This document shows, in pieces, positions 7,087-16,437 of a DNA stretch of 37,323 nt. Each line of letters begins with the position of its first letter. Within the stretch, counting starts at the first letter, position 1. The notes beneath the pieces are model-generated. The model had not been told where the DNA came from and did not search any database. It saw only the letters and a list, made by a program, of their open reading frames with translations. Made by a program: the position numbers and the translations under genes. Source of the stretch: Candidatus Gastranaerophilales bacterium (lineage in GTDB: Bacteria > Cyanobacteriota > Vampirovibrionia > Gastranaerophilales > Gastranaerophilaceae); the NCBI GenBank assembly GCA_944322845.1, contig CALUQE010000020.1, positions 1 to 37,323 on the forward strand, written 5' to 3'.

Positions 7087-8298
7087 TTGAAAAAAACAAT
7101 CATATTTTTACTTATAATATTTTCAATATTAGGTCTGACTGCCTGTTCAATAAGAAAAGAGCATGAGCCTCTTACTGTTACTTTCTGGACATTGCAGATG
7201 GGTGATTTTTCGGGATATATGTATAAAGTTATCAGAACTTACGAAAAAGAACACCCAAATGTACACATCAACTGGATTGATGTTCCGTTTTCAGAAGGAG
7301 AAAAAAGAACTCTTGCAGCTGTTATGAGCGATAATCCTCCTGATTTAATCAATTTAAATCCTGATTTTTCGGCACTTCTTGCCCAAAAAGGCACCCTTGA
7401 AGAGATTGATGAAGAGGCGGTTGCGGGATTTAATCCTGAAATTATCAATGCTCTAAAATATAATGACAAATTGTATTCAATTCCGTGGTACGCAACAAGC
7501 GCTATTACTATTTATAACAAGGATCTGTTTGCAAAATCGGGAATCATAAGACTGCCAAAAACTTATAAAGAGCTTGCGGCAATTTCTGAGAAAGTTAAGG
7601 CAAACACAGGCGCATATGCTTATCTTCCGACTATAACAGAAAACGATACTATGGTTAAAATTCTGAATAAATACGGAATATCGGAGGCAGAAGATTATCC
7701 GACGGCTGAAAAAGTTTTTGAAATGTTTAAAGATTTGTACCAGAAAGATTTAATTCCGCCGGAGAGCATAACTTTTACCCACAGAGAAGCTCTGGAACAA
7801 TATATGGCAGGTAAAATTATTTTTTATCAGGGTGGAGCTAACTTCCTTACAATGATAAAAGAAAATGCTCCTTCTGTATATCAAAATACTGATGTTACCG
7901 AACAAATCAAAGGTCCTGTCGGGCAGAATGACTTTTCTGTAATGAACTTCGTCATACCTCTAAGAGCAAAACATAAAAAAGAAGCTCTGGATTTCTGCCT
8001 GTATCTTACAAATGCTCAAAATCAGCTTGAACTTGCAAAACTGACAAATGTTATTGCTACAAATTCGGAAGCTTTGAGCGACAAGTTCTATAATGATGAT
8101 TCAACGCTGGAAGCGAAAGCCCGTTCAATAAGCGCAAAACAAATTAACAAAATAACTCCGCAGCTTAAACAGAGAAGAAACCAGAAAGAAATTAATACTC
8201 TTGTAAATACTGCCGTACAGTCTGCTCTTTTGAATAAAGATTCAACAGAACACCTGCTCTCAACACTGGAAAAAGATATTAAAAACATTGAAGAGTAA
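7087..8298 (+). CDS. ABC transporter solute-binding lipoprotein, family 1 (sugar type)
   Basis: This encodes 403 residues. The N terminus is a lipoprotein signal ending in the lipobox LTAC with Cys20 as the lipidation site, so the mature protein is anchored to a membrane. The body matches family 1 extracellular solute-binding proteins (maltose/oligosaccharide type). Features include TVTFWTLQMGDFSG, the hinge-region stretch LYSIPWYATSAITIYNKDLF and a C-terminal helical lobe. The start codon is TTG at 7087. No ATG gives the MKK signal start, and the G-rich run at 7075-7080 may act as ribosome-binding site. The usual partner permease and ATPase genes are not adjacent, so it is an orphan in this window. 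The substrate cannot be told from sequence. Confidence 0.88.
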   Translation: MKKTIIFLLIIFSILGLTACSIRKEHEPLTVTFWTLQMGDFSGYMYKVIRTYEKEHPNVHINWIDVPFSEGEKRTLAAVMSDNPPDLINLNPDFSALLAQKGTLEEIDEEAVAGFNPEIINALKYNDKLYSIPWYATSAITIYNKDLFAKSGIIRLPKTYKELAAISEKVKANTGAYAYLPTITENDTMVKILNKYGISEAEDYPTAEKVFEMFKDLYQKDLIPPESITFTHREALEQYMAGKIIFYQGGANFLTMIKENAPSVYQNTDVTEQIKGPVGQNDFSVMNFVIPLRAKHKKEALDFCLYLTNAQNQLELAKLTNVIATNSEALSDKFYNDDSTLEAKARSISAKQINKITPQLKQRRNQKEINTLVNTAVQSALLNKDSTEHLLSTLEKDIKNIEE

Positions 8299-8377
8299 GT
8301 TGCTTGCAGAACATTCATATATACTTTTATATCTGTTTATTTTATAATTCATTTTGTAGAATAAGCGAGGATAAAGA

Positions 8378-10099
8378 ATGTTAAAAGATTTTTTCTTAAA
8401 TGAAGTAGAAGAAGCAATATTAAAAGCAATAAAAGATAATAAACTCGGTCAGGCAAACGAATATATAAAAGGTTCTTTAATGATTGAAAAGCCTAAAAAC
8501 CCTGACTTTGGAGATTTCGCGGTCAATGTATCATCACTGGCACGTTCCGCTAAAATCGCACCGCCGATGATTGCAAATGCTATTGTTGAATATCTTTCAG
8601 GAAAAAATTATTCCGTTTCAGTTGTAGGCGGATTTATCAATTTTAAGATCGAAAATACACTTCTGGCAGACGCTGTAGAAGAAATTCTCGCTAAAAAAGA
8701 AAATTACGGAAAACCTGATAAAATCGAAAAAGAAAAAATCTTGCTGGAATATGTTTCGGCAAATCCTACAGGTCCTTTCCATATAGGACACGGACGCTGG
8801 GCAGCAATGGGCAGCGCTCTTGCGAATCTTTTAAAATTCTACGGACACGAAGTTTATCAGGAATTTTATATAAATGATGCGGGAAGTCAGATTCAAAAAC
8901 TCGGAAATTCCCTTAAAATCCGTGTTCAGCAGGAACTCGGCGAAAATGTGGATTTTCCTTCCGATGAAATTGAAAGAAAAAACTTTTATCCGGGAGATTA
9001 CCTGATACCTGTTGCAAAAAAATACGTTGAACAAAATCCTGAAATAACCTCAGATAAACTTGATGTAAAAGTTCTTTCGGATTTTGCAAAAAAAGAAATG
9101 GAAGAATGCCAGAAAAAGCTTCTTGAAGGATTCAGAGTTCATTTTGACAATTTCTATTCAGAACTTGATTTGCATAATTCCGGCAAAGTCGAAGAAAGCT
9201 ACAAAGAGCTTACGGCAAAAGGTATGTTATATGAAAAAGACGGAGCAATGTGGTTTAAGTCTTCTGAATTCGGTGACGATCAGGACAGAGTTATTAAAAA
9301 AGCTGACGGTTCAAACACTTATCTGACCGCTGATATAGCTTATCACGTTGACAAACTTAAAAGAGGTTATGACAGGCTGATAAATATCTGGGGTGCTGAC
9401 CACCACGGATATGTTGCGCGTGTAAAAGCTTCTCTGGAAGCTCTCGGCTATGATCCGAATAAACTTGAAATTCTTCTCGGACAATTAGTTAACCTTGTAA
9501 TCAACGGTGAAGAAGTTCGTATGGGCAAGCGTAAAAATATGGTTACGCTTGATGATTTGATAGAAGAAGTCGGAGTTGATGCTACGCGCTACTGGATGGA
9601 AATGCGAAATATTGATATGACTCTGGATTTTGATATTGAACTTGCTAAGCGCTCAACTGATGAAAATCCGGTATTTTACGTCCAATATGCTCATGCAAGA
9701 GTCTGTTCAATTTTGAGAAATGCTGTAAACGACAGAGTTAATCCGGAAACAGGCGAACAGATTAAAGCTCCTATGGTACAAAAGGATTTGGATGATTTAA
9801 TAAATAACTTTGATAAAAATATGATATTGAAAACGGCTGACAGCGCTAAATCATTAATCCTGAAACTGGAAGAATTCAAGTCGGTTATTGCCCTTTCAGC
9901 TCAAAACAGAACCGTTTACACAATTTGCAGATATGTTCAGGAACTTGCGGCAGAATTTCATTCTTTCTACAATTCAAACCGTGTAATCTGTGATGATGTA
10001 GAATTGATGAAATCAAGACTGGCATTGATGGTCGCAATAAGAATTACACTTAAAAATGCGCTTGATATTCTTGCAGTTTCCGCACCTGAGAAAATGTAG
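8378..10099 (+). CDS. argS: Arginyl-tRNA synthetase
   Basis: This class I synthetase charges tRNA-Arg. Its 573 residues are the normal length. An N-terminal Add-1 tRNA-recognition domain covers about 1-110. The HIGH signature is at 135-138 (FHIGHGRW) within SANPTGPFHIGHGR. The KMSKS-equivalent loop is MGKRKN at 382-387, followed by MVTLDDLIEEVG as is usual in ArgRS with a degenerate KMSKS. The helical anticodon-binding domain with the DALR-type end occupies the last ~110 residues. The ATG at 8378 is preceded by GAGGA at suitable distance, and a TATAAT at 8343-8348 may serve as -10. The next gene begins 6 bases after its stop, so the two are likely cotranscribed. Confidence 0.97.
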   Translation: MLKDFFLNEVEEAILKAIKDNKLGQANEYIKGSLMIEKPKNPDFGDFAVNVSSLARSAKIAPPMIANAIVEYLSGKNYSVSVVGGFINFKIENTLLADAVEEILAKKENYGKPDKIEKEKILLEYVSANPTGPFHIGHGRWAAMGSALANLLKFYGHEVYQEFYINDAGSQIQKLGNSLKIRVQQELGENVDFPSDEIERKNFYPGDYLIPVAKKYVEQNPEITSDKLDVKVLSDFAKKEMEECQKKLLEGFRVHFDNFYSELDLHNSGKVEESYKELTAKGMLYEKDGAMWFKSSEFGDDQDRVIKKADGSNTYLTADIAYHVDKLKRGYDRLINIWGADHHGYVARVKASLEALGYDPNKLEILLGQLVNLVINGEEVRMGKRKNMVTLDDLIEEVGVDATRYWMEMRNIDMTLDFDIELAKRSTDENPVFYVQYAHARVCSILRNAVNDRVNPETGEQIKAPMVQKDLDDLINNFDKNMILKTADSAKSLILKLEEFKSVIALSAQNRTVYTICRYVQELAAEFHSFYNSNRVICDDVELMKSRLALMVAIRITLKNALDILAVSAPEKM

Positions 10100-10105
10100 G
10101 AATTA

Positions 10106-10831
10106 ATGTTGAATTGGTTTGATAGCAATACCGAATATACAAAGATTGACATAAAAGTTAAGATACTTTTTGCCATAATTGTGCTGGTTTTTATAATCAA
10201 AAATATCGGCTTTGATAACACTGTTCTCAAAAATGTTGAAATGGAGCCTTTCTCAGAGCCTATTCAGGTAAATATTGAAAACGGCAAGCCTTTTAAGCAT
10301 AAAGTCAGCGGCGGTGTTGCGGAAATCACACCGCTTGCAGATTACAAAATTTACGGAAGAGTCTATGCAATTCATTACAGACCGTCAAAATTATGGGCTG
10401 CGGCTGTATATCCGTATGACATCACTATAGGTTTCGGCGGCTTCAGGCATAAAGAAGTTTACAAAGCCATCAAAGTCCGCATGGCCTCAACTGTTTCGTA
10501 TTATTCTTTTACAGGCTCAGGCTGGCGTGATCATCTATCTAAATATTTCAAAAACAAGGGAGAAATAAATCACGCTTTCACAAACAATCACATTTGTCCT
10601 GCAAATAAAAACGTCAGACGCGGAATTAAAAAACTGAAAAAGAAAGACATCGTATATATCGAAGGTTATCTTGTAAAATACAAGTTTTACGGAAACGACG
10701 GGCGTATTGAAAGAGGTACTTCAAGTACAACCCGCAATGACAAAGAATCATACAGCGGCAATAACGGCAGCGGTTCGTGTGAACAAATTTATGTCACAAG
10801 AGTGGTTTCAAGACATGGTGACTTTCAATAA
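10106..10831 (+). CDS. Membrane-anchored protein of an uncharacterised family
   Basis: This encodes 241 residues. One hydrophobic segment at about 21-37 (ILFAIIVLVFIIKNIGF) anchors it with the bulk probably outside the cytoplasmic membrane. The soluble part contains HICPANKNVRRGIKKLKKKD, IVYIEGYLVKY and a C-terminal CEQIYVTRV. Proteins with this pattern (a PAN motif, then VxxxGYLV, then a Cys near the C terminus) are scattered in Gram-negative bacteria, as far as I recall, with no assigned function. The ribosome-binding AGGA overlaps the argS stop codon, which favours translational coupling with argS. It converges on the minus-strand gene ending at 10838, leaving only 6 bases between them and no terminator. 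Confidence 0.75.
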   Translation: MLNWFDSNTEYTKIDIKVKILFAIIVLVFIIKNIGFDNTVLKNVEMEPFSEPIQVNIENGKPFKHKVSGGVAEITPLADYKIYGRVYAIHYRPSKLWAAAVYPYDITIGFGGFRHKEVYKAIKVRMASTVSYYSFTGSGWRDHLSKYFKNKGEINHAFTNNHICPANKNVRRGIKKLKKKDIVYIEGYLVKYKFYGNDGRIERGTSSTTRNDKESYSGNNGSGSCEQIYVTRVVSRHGDFQ

Positions 10832-10837
10832 ACCGGT

Positions 10838-11998
10838 TTAGTAATTGTAATCCCTTAACGGAGGGCGTGAGCTGTCAAACTCTCCGTATAGATTATTTTT
10901 CTTCGTTTTTTTAATATCAAGAGGGATATACAAACTCTGATCTTCAAGTTCAGGTGTTTCAGATTTTTTAAAGTTAATATTAAAAACATTTTTTTCCGTT
11001 TTAGCTTCTGCTGCCGGTTTTGAAATTTCTTCCGTCTTAACCTCCTGTTTAAGCGGTTCTAAAACAGGCTCGGCTTTAACTTCAAGCTGTTTTTGGAGTT
11101 CTTTTTCTTCTTTTGATTTTGCCTTTTCAAGAGCTCTTTGTTTACGCTCTTCCTGATAGTTATTATATTTTTCTTTTGTGTTGTCTATTGAATTATTAAC
11201 TTTTGTTTTAGCGGCATTATAATCCTTTCCGCCCTCTTTGTGCCACCTTCTGTATTTTTTGGTAAATACGTTATCAAAATTTGCCATGTCATAGTATATT
11301 TGCTGCGATTCTTTCTCATAAACCTCAGGCGGAAGAATATTTTGCTGAACGCTTTGCGCGATTTCAGGACAAAGCATTCTTGAATAATCTCTGATTTTTT
11401 GCAGCTGCTCCGTTTGAGGAGACGGTCCGCGGGTTATAATCCTGTTTTCTACAACACTTATTGTTTTATAAAACGTATTTGACCATAAAACAGCATTATT
11501 TTGTGTATCAACAAGAGCTGCATAAGTGCAGATTTTATATGCAGGATCAACAACAGTTGCTCCCGGAATATTCAAAAAGTCCCAGAAAGTCCTTCTCAAA
11601 ATATAATTTTCGGAATCAAGATAAGATGTTATTAACAAAGCATAACGTGCCTGTGACTTGTTCACAATTTTCTTCAACTGAACATGATCAATGTTGTACG
11701 AAGTTTTAAATTTGCTAGTAAGCGCTTTTGCCGGATTATAGAGATAAGGGCTGCTTTTGAGCAGAGCTCTTTCTTCGCTTACGGTCGGGGCTTTAATGTA
11801 GTCTGTTTTGTTTAAAATATTAACGACTTCGTTTGCAAAAAACTCCGCCGCAGCATTATATATATAAGAATCCAGCGCCGCAGTTTCTGTTACTATATTA
11901 TCAGGAATAACTACAACCTTGTATTGCTCTTGAGCAATGACAAACGGCGAAAAAAATATAACTATCCCAGCTGTTAATATTTTAAATAAGTCTCTCAC
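10838..11998 (-). CDS. Exported protein with CsgG/LpoB-like domain (tentative) and charged coiled tail
   Basis: This encodes 386 residues. A signal peptide covers 1-22 (ending SPFVIA, then QEQ). The region from about 25 to 230 begins YKVVVIPDN and continues with RYALLITSYLDSE, RRTFWDFLNIPGATVVDPAY and VDTQNNAVLWSNTFYK. This alternation of strands and helices recalls the CsgG/LpoB-type periplasmic fold, a tentative reading. From about 255 to 345 it is Lys/Glu-rich and probably coiled coil or disordered, and it ends PPLRDYNY. The start codon is GTG at 11998. It is chosen because the signal peptide begins there and a perfect extended -10 (TGGTATAAT, 12013-12005) ends 6 bases upstream, implying a leaderless mRNA. 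A divergent gene starts at 12093. Confidence 0.72.
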   Translation of the reverse strand: MRDLFKILTAGIVIFFSPFVIAQEQYKVVVIPDNIVTETAALDSYIYNAAAEFFANEVVNILNKTDYIKAPTVSEERALLKSSPYLYNPAKALTSKFKTSYNIDHVQLKKIVNKSQARYALLITSYLDSENYILRRTFWDFLNIPGATVVDPAYKICTYAALVDTQNNAVLWSNTFYKTISVVENRIITRGPSPQTEQLQKIRDYSRMLCPEIAQSVQQNILPPEVYEKESQQIYYDMANFDNVFTKKYRRWHKEGGKDYNAAKTKVNNSIDNTKEKYNNYQEERKQRALEKAKSKEEKELQKQLEVKAEPVLEPLKQEVKTEEISKPAAEAKTEKNVFNINFKKSETPELEDQSLYIPLDIKKTKKNNLYGEFDSSRPPLRDYNY

Positions 11999-12004
11999 GC
12001 TAAA

Positions 12005-12013
12005 ATTATACCA
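12005..12013 (-). promoter_or_regulatory. Extended -10 promoter 6 bases before a GTG start; leaderless
   Basis: TGGTATAAT on the minus strand ends at 12005, and only TTTAGC separates it from the GTG at 11998-11996. No Shine-Dalgarno sequence can fit, so the predicted transcript begins at or beside the start codon. Confidence 0.6.
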
Positions 12014-12070
12014 TACTTACCGGAAACCGCCAAGTACTACGTACGGGGTATATTATTGAGTATTAATTTA

Positions 12071-12079
12071 TGATATTAT
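12071..12079 (+). promoter_or_regulatory. Extended -10 promoter of the AsmA/TamB-like gene
   Basis: TGATATTAT (12071-12079) fits an extended -10 element. The start codon at 12093 lies 13 bases after it, so the leader would be about 6-7 bases long, too short for a Shine-Dalgarno sequence. Confidence 0.4.
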
Positions 12080-12092
12080 TAGTGTAATCATA

Positions 12093-15000
12093 ATGAAACA
12101 AATTTTTAATAAATATATAATTTCAATTTTAATTATTTATGCTTTTTGGATAGGAGGTCTGCCGTTTATTTTTGCGAAGGCTCTTCCTGAGGTGTGCGAA
12201 AATATTTCTCTTAACACTGATTATGAGGTTAAAGTCGAAAAACCGCGCCTAATCCTTACACCGCTTCCGGTTGCAATAGTTAAAGCAAATAAAATAGAAA
12301 TTAAATCAAAGCTTTCAAGTGATATTACTAAAATTGAAAACTTTGAAACTTCACTGAGGCTTCTGCCGCTTTTATCCGGAAGGGTGCATATAAATAAGTT
12401 TGCCGCATCCAAAATTGAAATAAATTCTGTTTTGACAAAAGAACTTCAGCTTGATAAAAGTTTTTTTGCAGATTTAAATAAGACAAAAATCAGATGCAAA
12501 GAAGTTGATATTAAACAAATTGCAGCCAATATAAAGCAGCAAAACGTCAAAGAGCCTGTTATCTATTCCGCCCGAGAGATATATTACAAAAAGAATGCAA
12601 GAGCTTTAAAATTGCACCTTTTAAGTGAATTAAACATCAAAAATTCTATATCTGAAGCAAATATCAACCTGTATTTACCGAAGAATAACAATGTTAAAAG
12701 AAGCGTAATTGATATAAATTTTGATAATTTTGACCTTGAACCTCTCGGTGACTACTTAAGACAATATCTTCCTAACGATTTAACCAATGTTAAAGGAATT
12801 ATTAATATCAGGGTAGACAAGAAAAACCTTACTGCATCACTAAAAAACTGCGCAGTATTAATGAAAGACAACGCAAGGTCGATTATTTTTCCGGATGAAC
12901 TGAATATTAATTCAAATTTTAATGTAACAAGCCGGCTTATTAATTTTGAAAATATTGATATAAAATCACGCAATATTAACGCATCAATAAGCGGAACTAT
13001 TTCCAATTACTTAGACCGCTCTATGACAATGCTTAATGTGAATGTATGCCTGAATAAATCACGTGTTGAAGATATTGTGGACATGCTGCCGCCTGTTGCT
13101 GTAGAAGAATTTAATGTTTACAAACTTAAAAAATACAAGTTTTACGGCGATACAATCGGTAATTTTGCAATAAAAGGTGATGTTTATGAACCGGAAATTC
13201 ACGGAGAAGTATTCATCCGCAACGGTATACTAATAAAACCGATAAAAAACGCAGGTGGTGCAATAGTAAAACTAAGTTTTACCGGAAAATATTTGAATTA
13301 TGACGTAGATGTTCCGGCAGGCGGCGCAGAGAGAGTTTGGGTTAAGGGCGGAGTTGAGCTCTACAACGTTAAATACGCCGATATGCGGGTATGGAGCACT
13401 TCCAAAGTTGATCTTCAGACTGCTGAAGAAAAAGTTTTGCCGATACACGAAATTTTAAATTTCATAATAGGACCGGTTCCGATTATGGACGTTAAAGGTG
13501 ACGGAAACATTGATATTATTGTTAAAGGAAACCGCAAGAATCCTCACGTATGGGGAATCTTAAACTTTAACAACGTAAAAACTTTCTTCAATGAAATGCC
13601 GGATATGGTTCTTACAAATGCTCAGGCAGTATTAAAATTTAATGATCAGGATGCGGTTTTTCAGACAAAACAGGGACTGGTAAACGGAAAGCCTATCAGT
13701 ATAAACGGCACCTGCAATTTGTTCGGCAAATTTGATTTTGATGTAAAATCAAACTCTCAGGAAATCGGATACCTTTATCATGCAATTGAAACCTCAACAA
13801 TGATTGATGAGCTTAAAAAAATGCTCCCGAAACTTGATATTTGCAAAGGCGGAATTAACCTGAATATGAAAGTTTTCGGTTCAATAACGGATGTTGAAGA
13901 TATTCAGTTTAACAAAAATTTCTTCTCTAAAGGTGAAATTGAACTTCTTGACAATACTTTCGGCATGCAGGGAGTTAAAATCGATAATACGAAAGGCAAA
14001 ATTAACTTTGAAGGAACAAACGCAAACGCAGACATAAACGCACTAATCGGAAAATCAAAATTGAGCGCCAAAGCAGATATCAAAAATAATATTGCGGACG
14101 CCTCCGTTTCAATCCCGCAGCTTAATATCAATGACATTTTGCCGGCGGCAAATGATATTAAATCTGATTTCGGCAATATTTTTGTTAACGTAAATGCTCA
14201 ATACAAGGGAAAAACTGATAATATAGAATATGATAAAGTTAACTTTGATGCAAAAATTCTCAGTGTCGCACCGCAAAACAAATTAAAATTATCAAACGGA
14301 ACTATTTCACTAAATAATAACAAACTGAAAGTTTCAAACCTTAACGGAACTATTGCTGATACACAAAGTGCTTTTGATGTAAACATTGATGCAGATAATA
14401 TTTCCGCAAATCCGCGCTTTAACGGGCTTATACGTCTTAAATCCTTTGATTTGAGTACTTTTAACCTGATAAGCAAATACTCTTTCGTACCAAAAGAGTT
14501 AAAGGATATTGAATTTGAAAAGGGAAAAATAAATACAAACTTTAAAATACATAACAATAACATTAATGCTTATGCGGATTTAGGCGGATTCGTACTCAAA
14601 TACAAGCCTGCCGGACTTCCGATAAAAATTGTTAACGGCAGCTTTATGGTAAGAAACAATGACTTGAGACTCGTAAAACTCAATCTTCTTGCTGATGATA
14701 TGCCGGTATTGCTTGACGGAGTTATAAGCAATATTTTTGATAAACAAAATTTTGATATCTACGTAAACTCAAAACCTAAGCAGGATTTTATAGACAAGTA
14801 TATCAATAAAAATCAGATATATCCCGTAAAAATCAAAGGCGATATTGTATATTCACTGCGTGCTAAAGGCGTTAAGGATAATTTTGATTTAAAAGCGGAT
14901 GTTAATATGGCGCCGGATTCGAGTATCTACCATCTCGGCGCAACCGTGGGGGATGTGGAAAACGCTATTGTATTGAATCTTGATACAAAAATAATAAAAC

Positions 15001-16427
15001 AAAATATTCTGAAAATAAAAGAATTTTCGTATGACAAAATCATTGCTTCGCTCTCCAGCCGCAGCACCCGTTTAAATATGCTTAAAGCAAGAGGCGGAAT
15101 TGAAATTTACAAAGACGATCTGGTTTTCCACGACTTGTACGTAAAAACACAGAACCCGACAGATGCAAGAATATTTAATATTATTTTCAGAAAGCCTAAT
15201 ATCAAACAAGGTCAATTTACTTCCGACCTGAGATTTAACGGAAGATTATCAAATCCGAGATTACTGGGTGATTTTCATATTTTTGAAACTAATATTCCGT
15301 TTCTGGATACAACAATGAAAAATATCACCCTTAAATTCAAGGATAAGACAATCGATCTTTCTTCAAAGGGTGAAATTCTCGGAAATGATGTAACCATTCT
15401 TGCAACACTCAGAAACAAACTTACACCACCTTATTACGTAGAAAAAGCCGACTTGTACACAAAAGTTTTTGATCTTAATTACATTATCGAAAAACTTAAA
15501 CTTTCTCAGGTTGATAACTATACAACTTTTGAATCCTTTGAAGGTGCAGATTTAACTTCCATAATAATCAAAGATATGAATCTGAATGCAGATAATATTT
15601 ATTTAAGAAATATTGTAGCAAAAGACTTTAGTGCAAACGTTTCTGCAAATGAGAAAAAGATTTTTAATGTAAACAATTTCAAATTCAGTATTGCTGACGG
15701 TATTCTAAACGGCAAATTTAAATATAATATACAAAACAGCGAAACAAATCTGGATTTGAAGGCCAAGGAAATTAATGCAAATGATCTTACATACGCCTTA
15801 TTTGACTTAAATAATCAAATATATGGAGATTTGACGGGTGATATAAAATTATCCTGCAACGGCTCTGATTTTGAAAATTGTATGAAAACTCTGAACGGAA
15901 AAACCATTTTCAATGTTTCGAACGGCAGAATGCCTAAACTCGGTTCGCTTGAATATCTTTTAAAAGCCGGAAACCTCTTGAAAGGCGGAATTACAAGTAT
16001 TTCTATAAACAGCGTAATTGATATCATTACGCCGCTCAAGACCGGTGATTTTTCAGATATTAACGGAAAAATTGATATCAAAGACGGTTATGCTGAAAAA
16101 ATTGAAATAACAACACGCGGCAAAGACTTAAACCTGTTTATAACAGGTAAATACAACTTCTCAACAGCAAATGCGGAAATGGAAGTATTCGGTCTTCTGT
16201 CCAAAAAGATTACCACAATGTTCGGGCCTATCGGAAACCTGTCTTTAAATACACTTTTCAATGCTATTCCGGGTATAGATTTATCAAAAGACAATAAAAT
16301 CCTTGAAAATATAAACAAAATTCCGGGTATTGAATTATCAAGCAAAGCTTACAGAAAATTCATCGCAGAAATCAAAGGTAACATTAACGGAGATAACTAC
16401 GTTACAAGCTTTAAATGGGTAAACTAG
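12093..16427 (+). CDS. AsmA/TamB-like envelope protein (giant)
   Basis: This 1444-residue protein belongs by architecture to the AsmA-like/TamB superfamily of bridge-like lipid or outer-membrane biogenesis proteins. A single N-terminal membrane anchor (about 8-28) is followed by LTPLPVAIVKANKIEIKSK, the N-terminal pattern of AsmA proteins. The rest is an almost unbroken series of short beta strands with motifs such as INGTCNLFGKFDFDVKS, FNGRLSNPRLLGDF and the C-terminal AsmA-type region (about 1290-1400: LNGKTIFNVSNGRMPKLG, then DINGKIDIKDGYAEK). This predicts a long hydrophobic-groove rod in the periplasm and implies a two-membrane envelope. It is monocistronic and converges on the EF-hand gene 10 bases downstream. 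Family membership is sure, but choosing between AsmA and TamB is not possible. Confidence 0.82.
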   Translation: MKQIFNKYIISILIIYAFWIGGLPFIFAKALPEVCENISLNTDYEVKVEKPRLILTPLPVAIVKANKIEIKSKLSSDITKIENFETSLRLLPLLSGRVHINKFAASKIEINSVLTKELQLDKSFFADLNKTKIRCKEVDIKQIAANIKQQNVKEPVIYSAREIYYKKNARALKLHLLSELNIKNSISEANINLYLPKNNNVKRSVIDINFDNFDLEPLGDYLRQYLPNDLTNVKGIINIRVDKKNLTASLKNCAVLMKDNARSIIFPDELNINSNFNVTSRLINFENIDIKSRNINASISGTISNYLDRSMTMLNVNVCLNKSRVEDIVDMLPPVAVEEFNVYKLKKYKFYGDTIGNFAIKGDVYEPEIHGEVFIRNGILIKPIKNAGGAIVKLSFTGKYLNYDVDVPAGGAERVWVKGGVELYNVKYADMRVWSTSKVDLQTAEEKVLPIHEILNFIIGPVPIMDVKGDGNIDIIVKGNRKNPHVWGILNFNNVKTFFNEMPDMVLTNAQAVLKFNDQDAVFQTKQGLVNGKPISINGTCNLFGKFDFDVKSNSQEIGYLYHAIETSTMIDELKKMLPKLDICKGGINLNMKVFGSITDVEDIQFNKNFFSKGEIELLDNTFGMQGVKIDNTKGKINFEGTNANADINALIGKSKLSAKADIKNNIADASVSIPQLNINDILPAANDIKSDFGNIFVNVNAQYKGKTDNIEYDKVNFDAKILSVAPQNKLKLSNGTISLNNNKLKVSNLNGTIADTQSAFDVNIDADNISANPRFNGLIRLKSFDLSTFNLISKYSFVPKELKDIEFEKGKINTNFKIHNNNINAYADLGGFVLKYKPAGLPIKIVNGSFMVRNNDLRLVKLNLLADDMPVLLDGVISNIFDKQNFDIYVNSKPKQDFIDKYINKNQIYPVKIKGDIVYSLRAKGVKDNFDLKADVNMAPDSSIYHLGATVGDVENAIVLNLDTKIIKQNILKIKEFSYDKIIASLSSRSTRLNMLKARGGIEIYKDDLVFHDLYVKTQNPTDARIFNIIFRKPNIKQGQFTSDLRFNGRLSNPRLLGDFHIFETNIPFLDTTMKNITLKFKDKTIDLSSKGEILGNDVTILATLRNKLTPPYYVEKADLYTKVFDLNYIIEKLKLSQVDNYTTFESFEGADLTSIIIKDMNLNADNIYLRNIVAKDFSANVSANEKKIFNVNNFKFSIADGILNGKFKYNIQNSETNLDLKAKEINANDLTYALFDLNNQIYGDLTGDIKLSCNGSDFENCMKTLNGKTIFNVSNGRMPKLGSLEYLLKAGNLLKGGITSISINSVIDIITPLKTGDFSDINGKIDIKDGYAEKIEITTRGKDLNLFITGKYNFSTANAEMEVFGLLSKKITTMFGPIGNLSLNTLFNAIPGIDLSKDNKILENINKIPGIELSSKAYRKFIAEIKGNINGDNYVTSFKWVN

Positions 16428-16437
16428 GGATAAAAAT

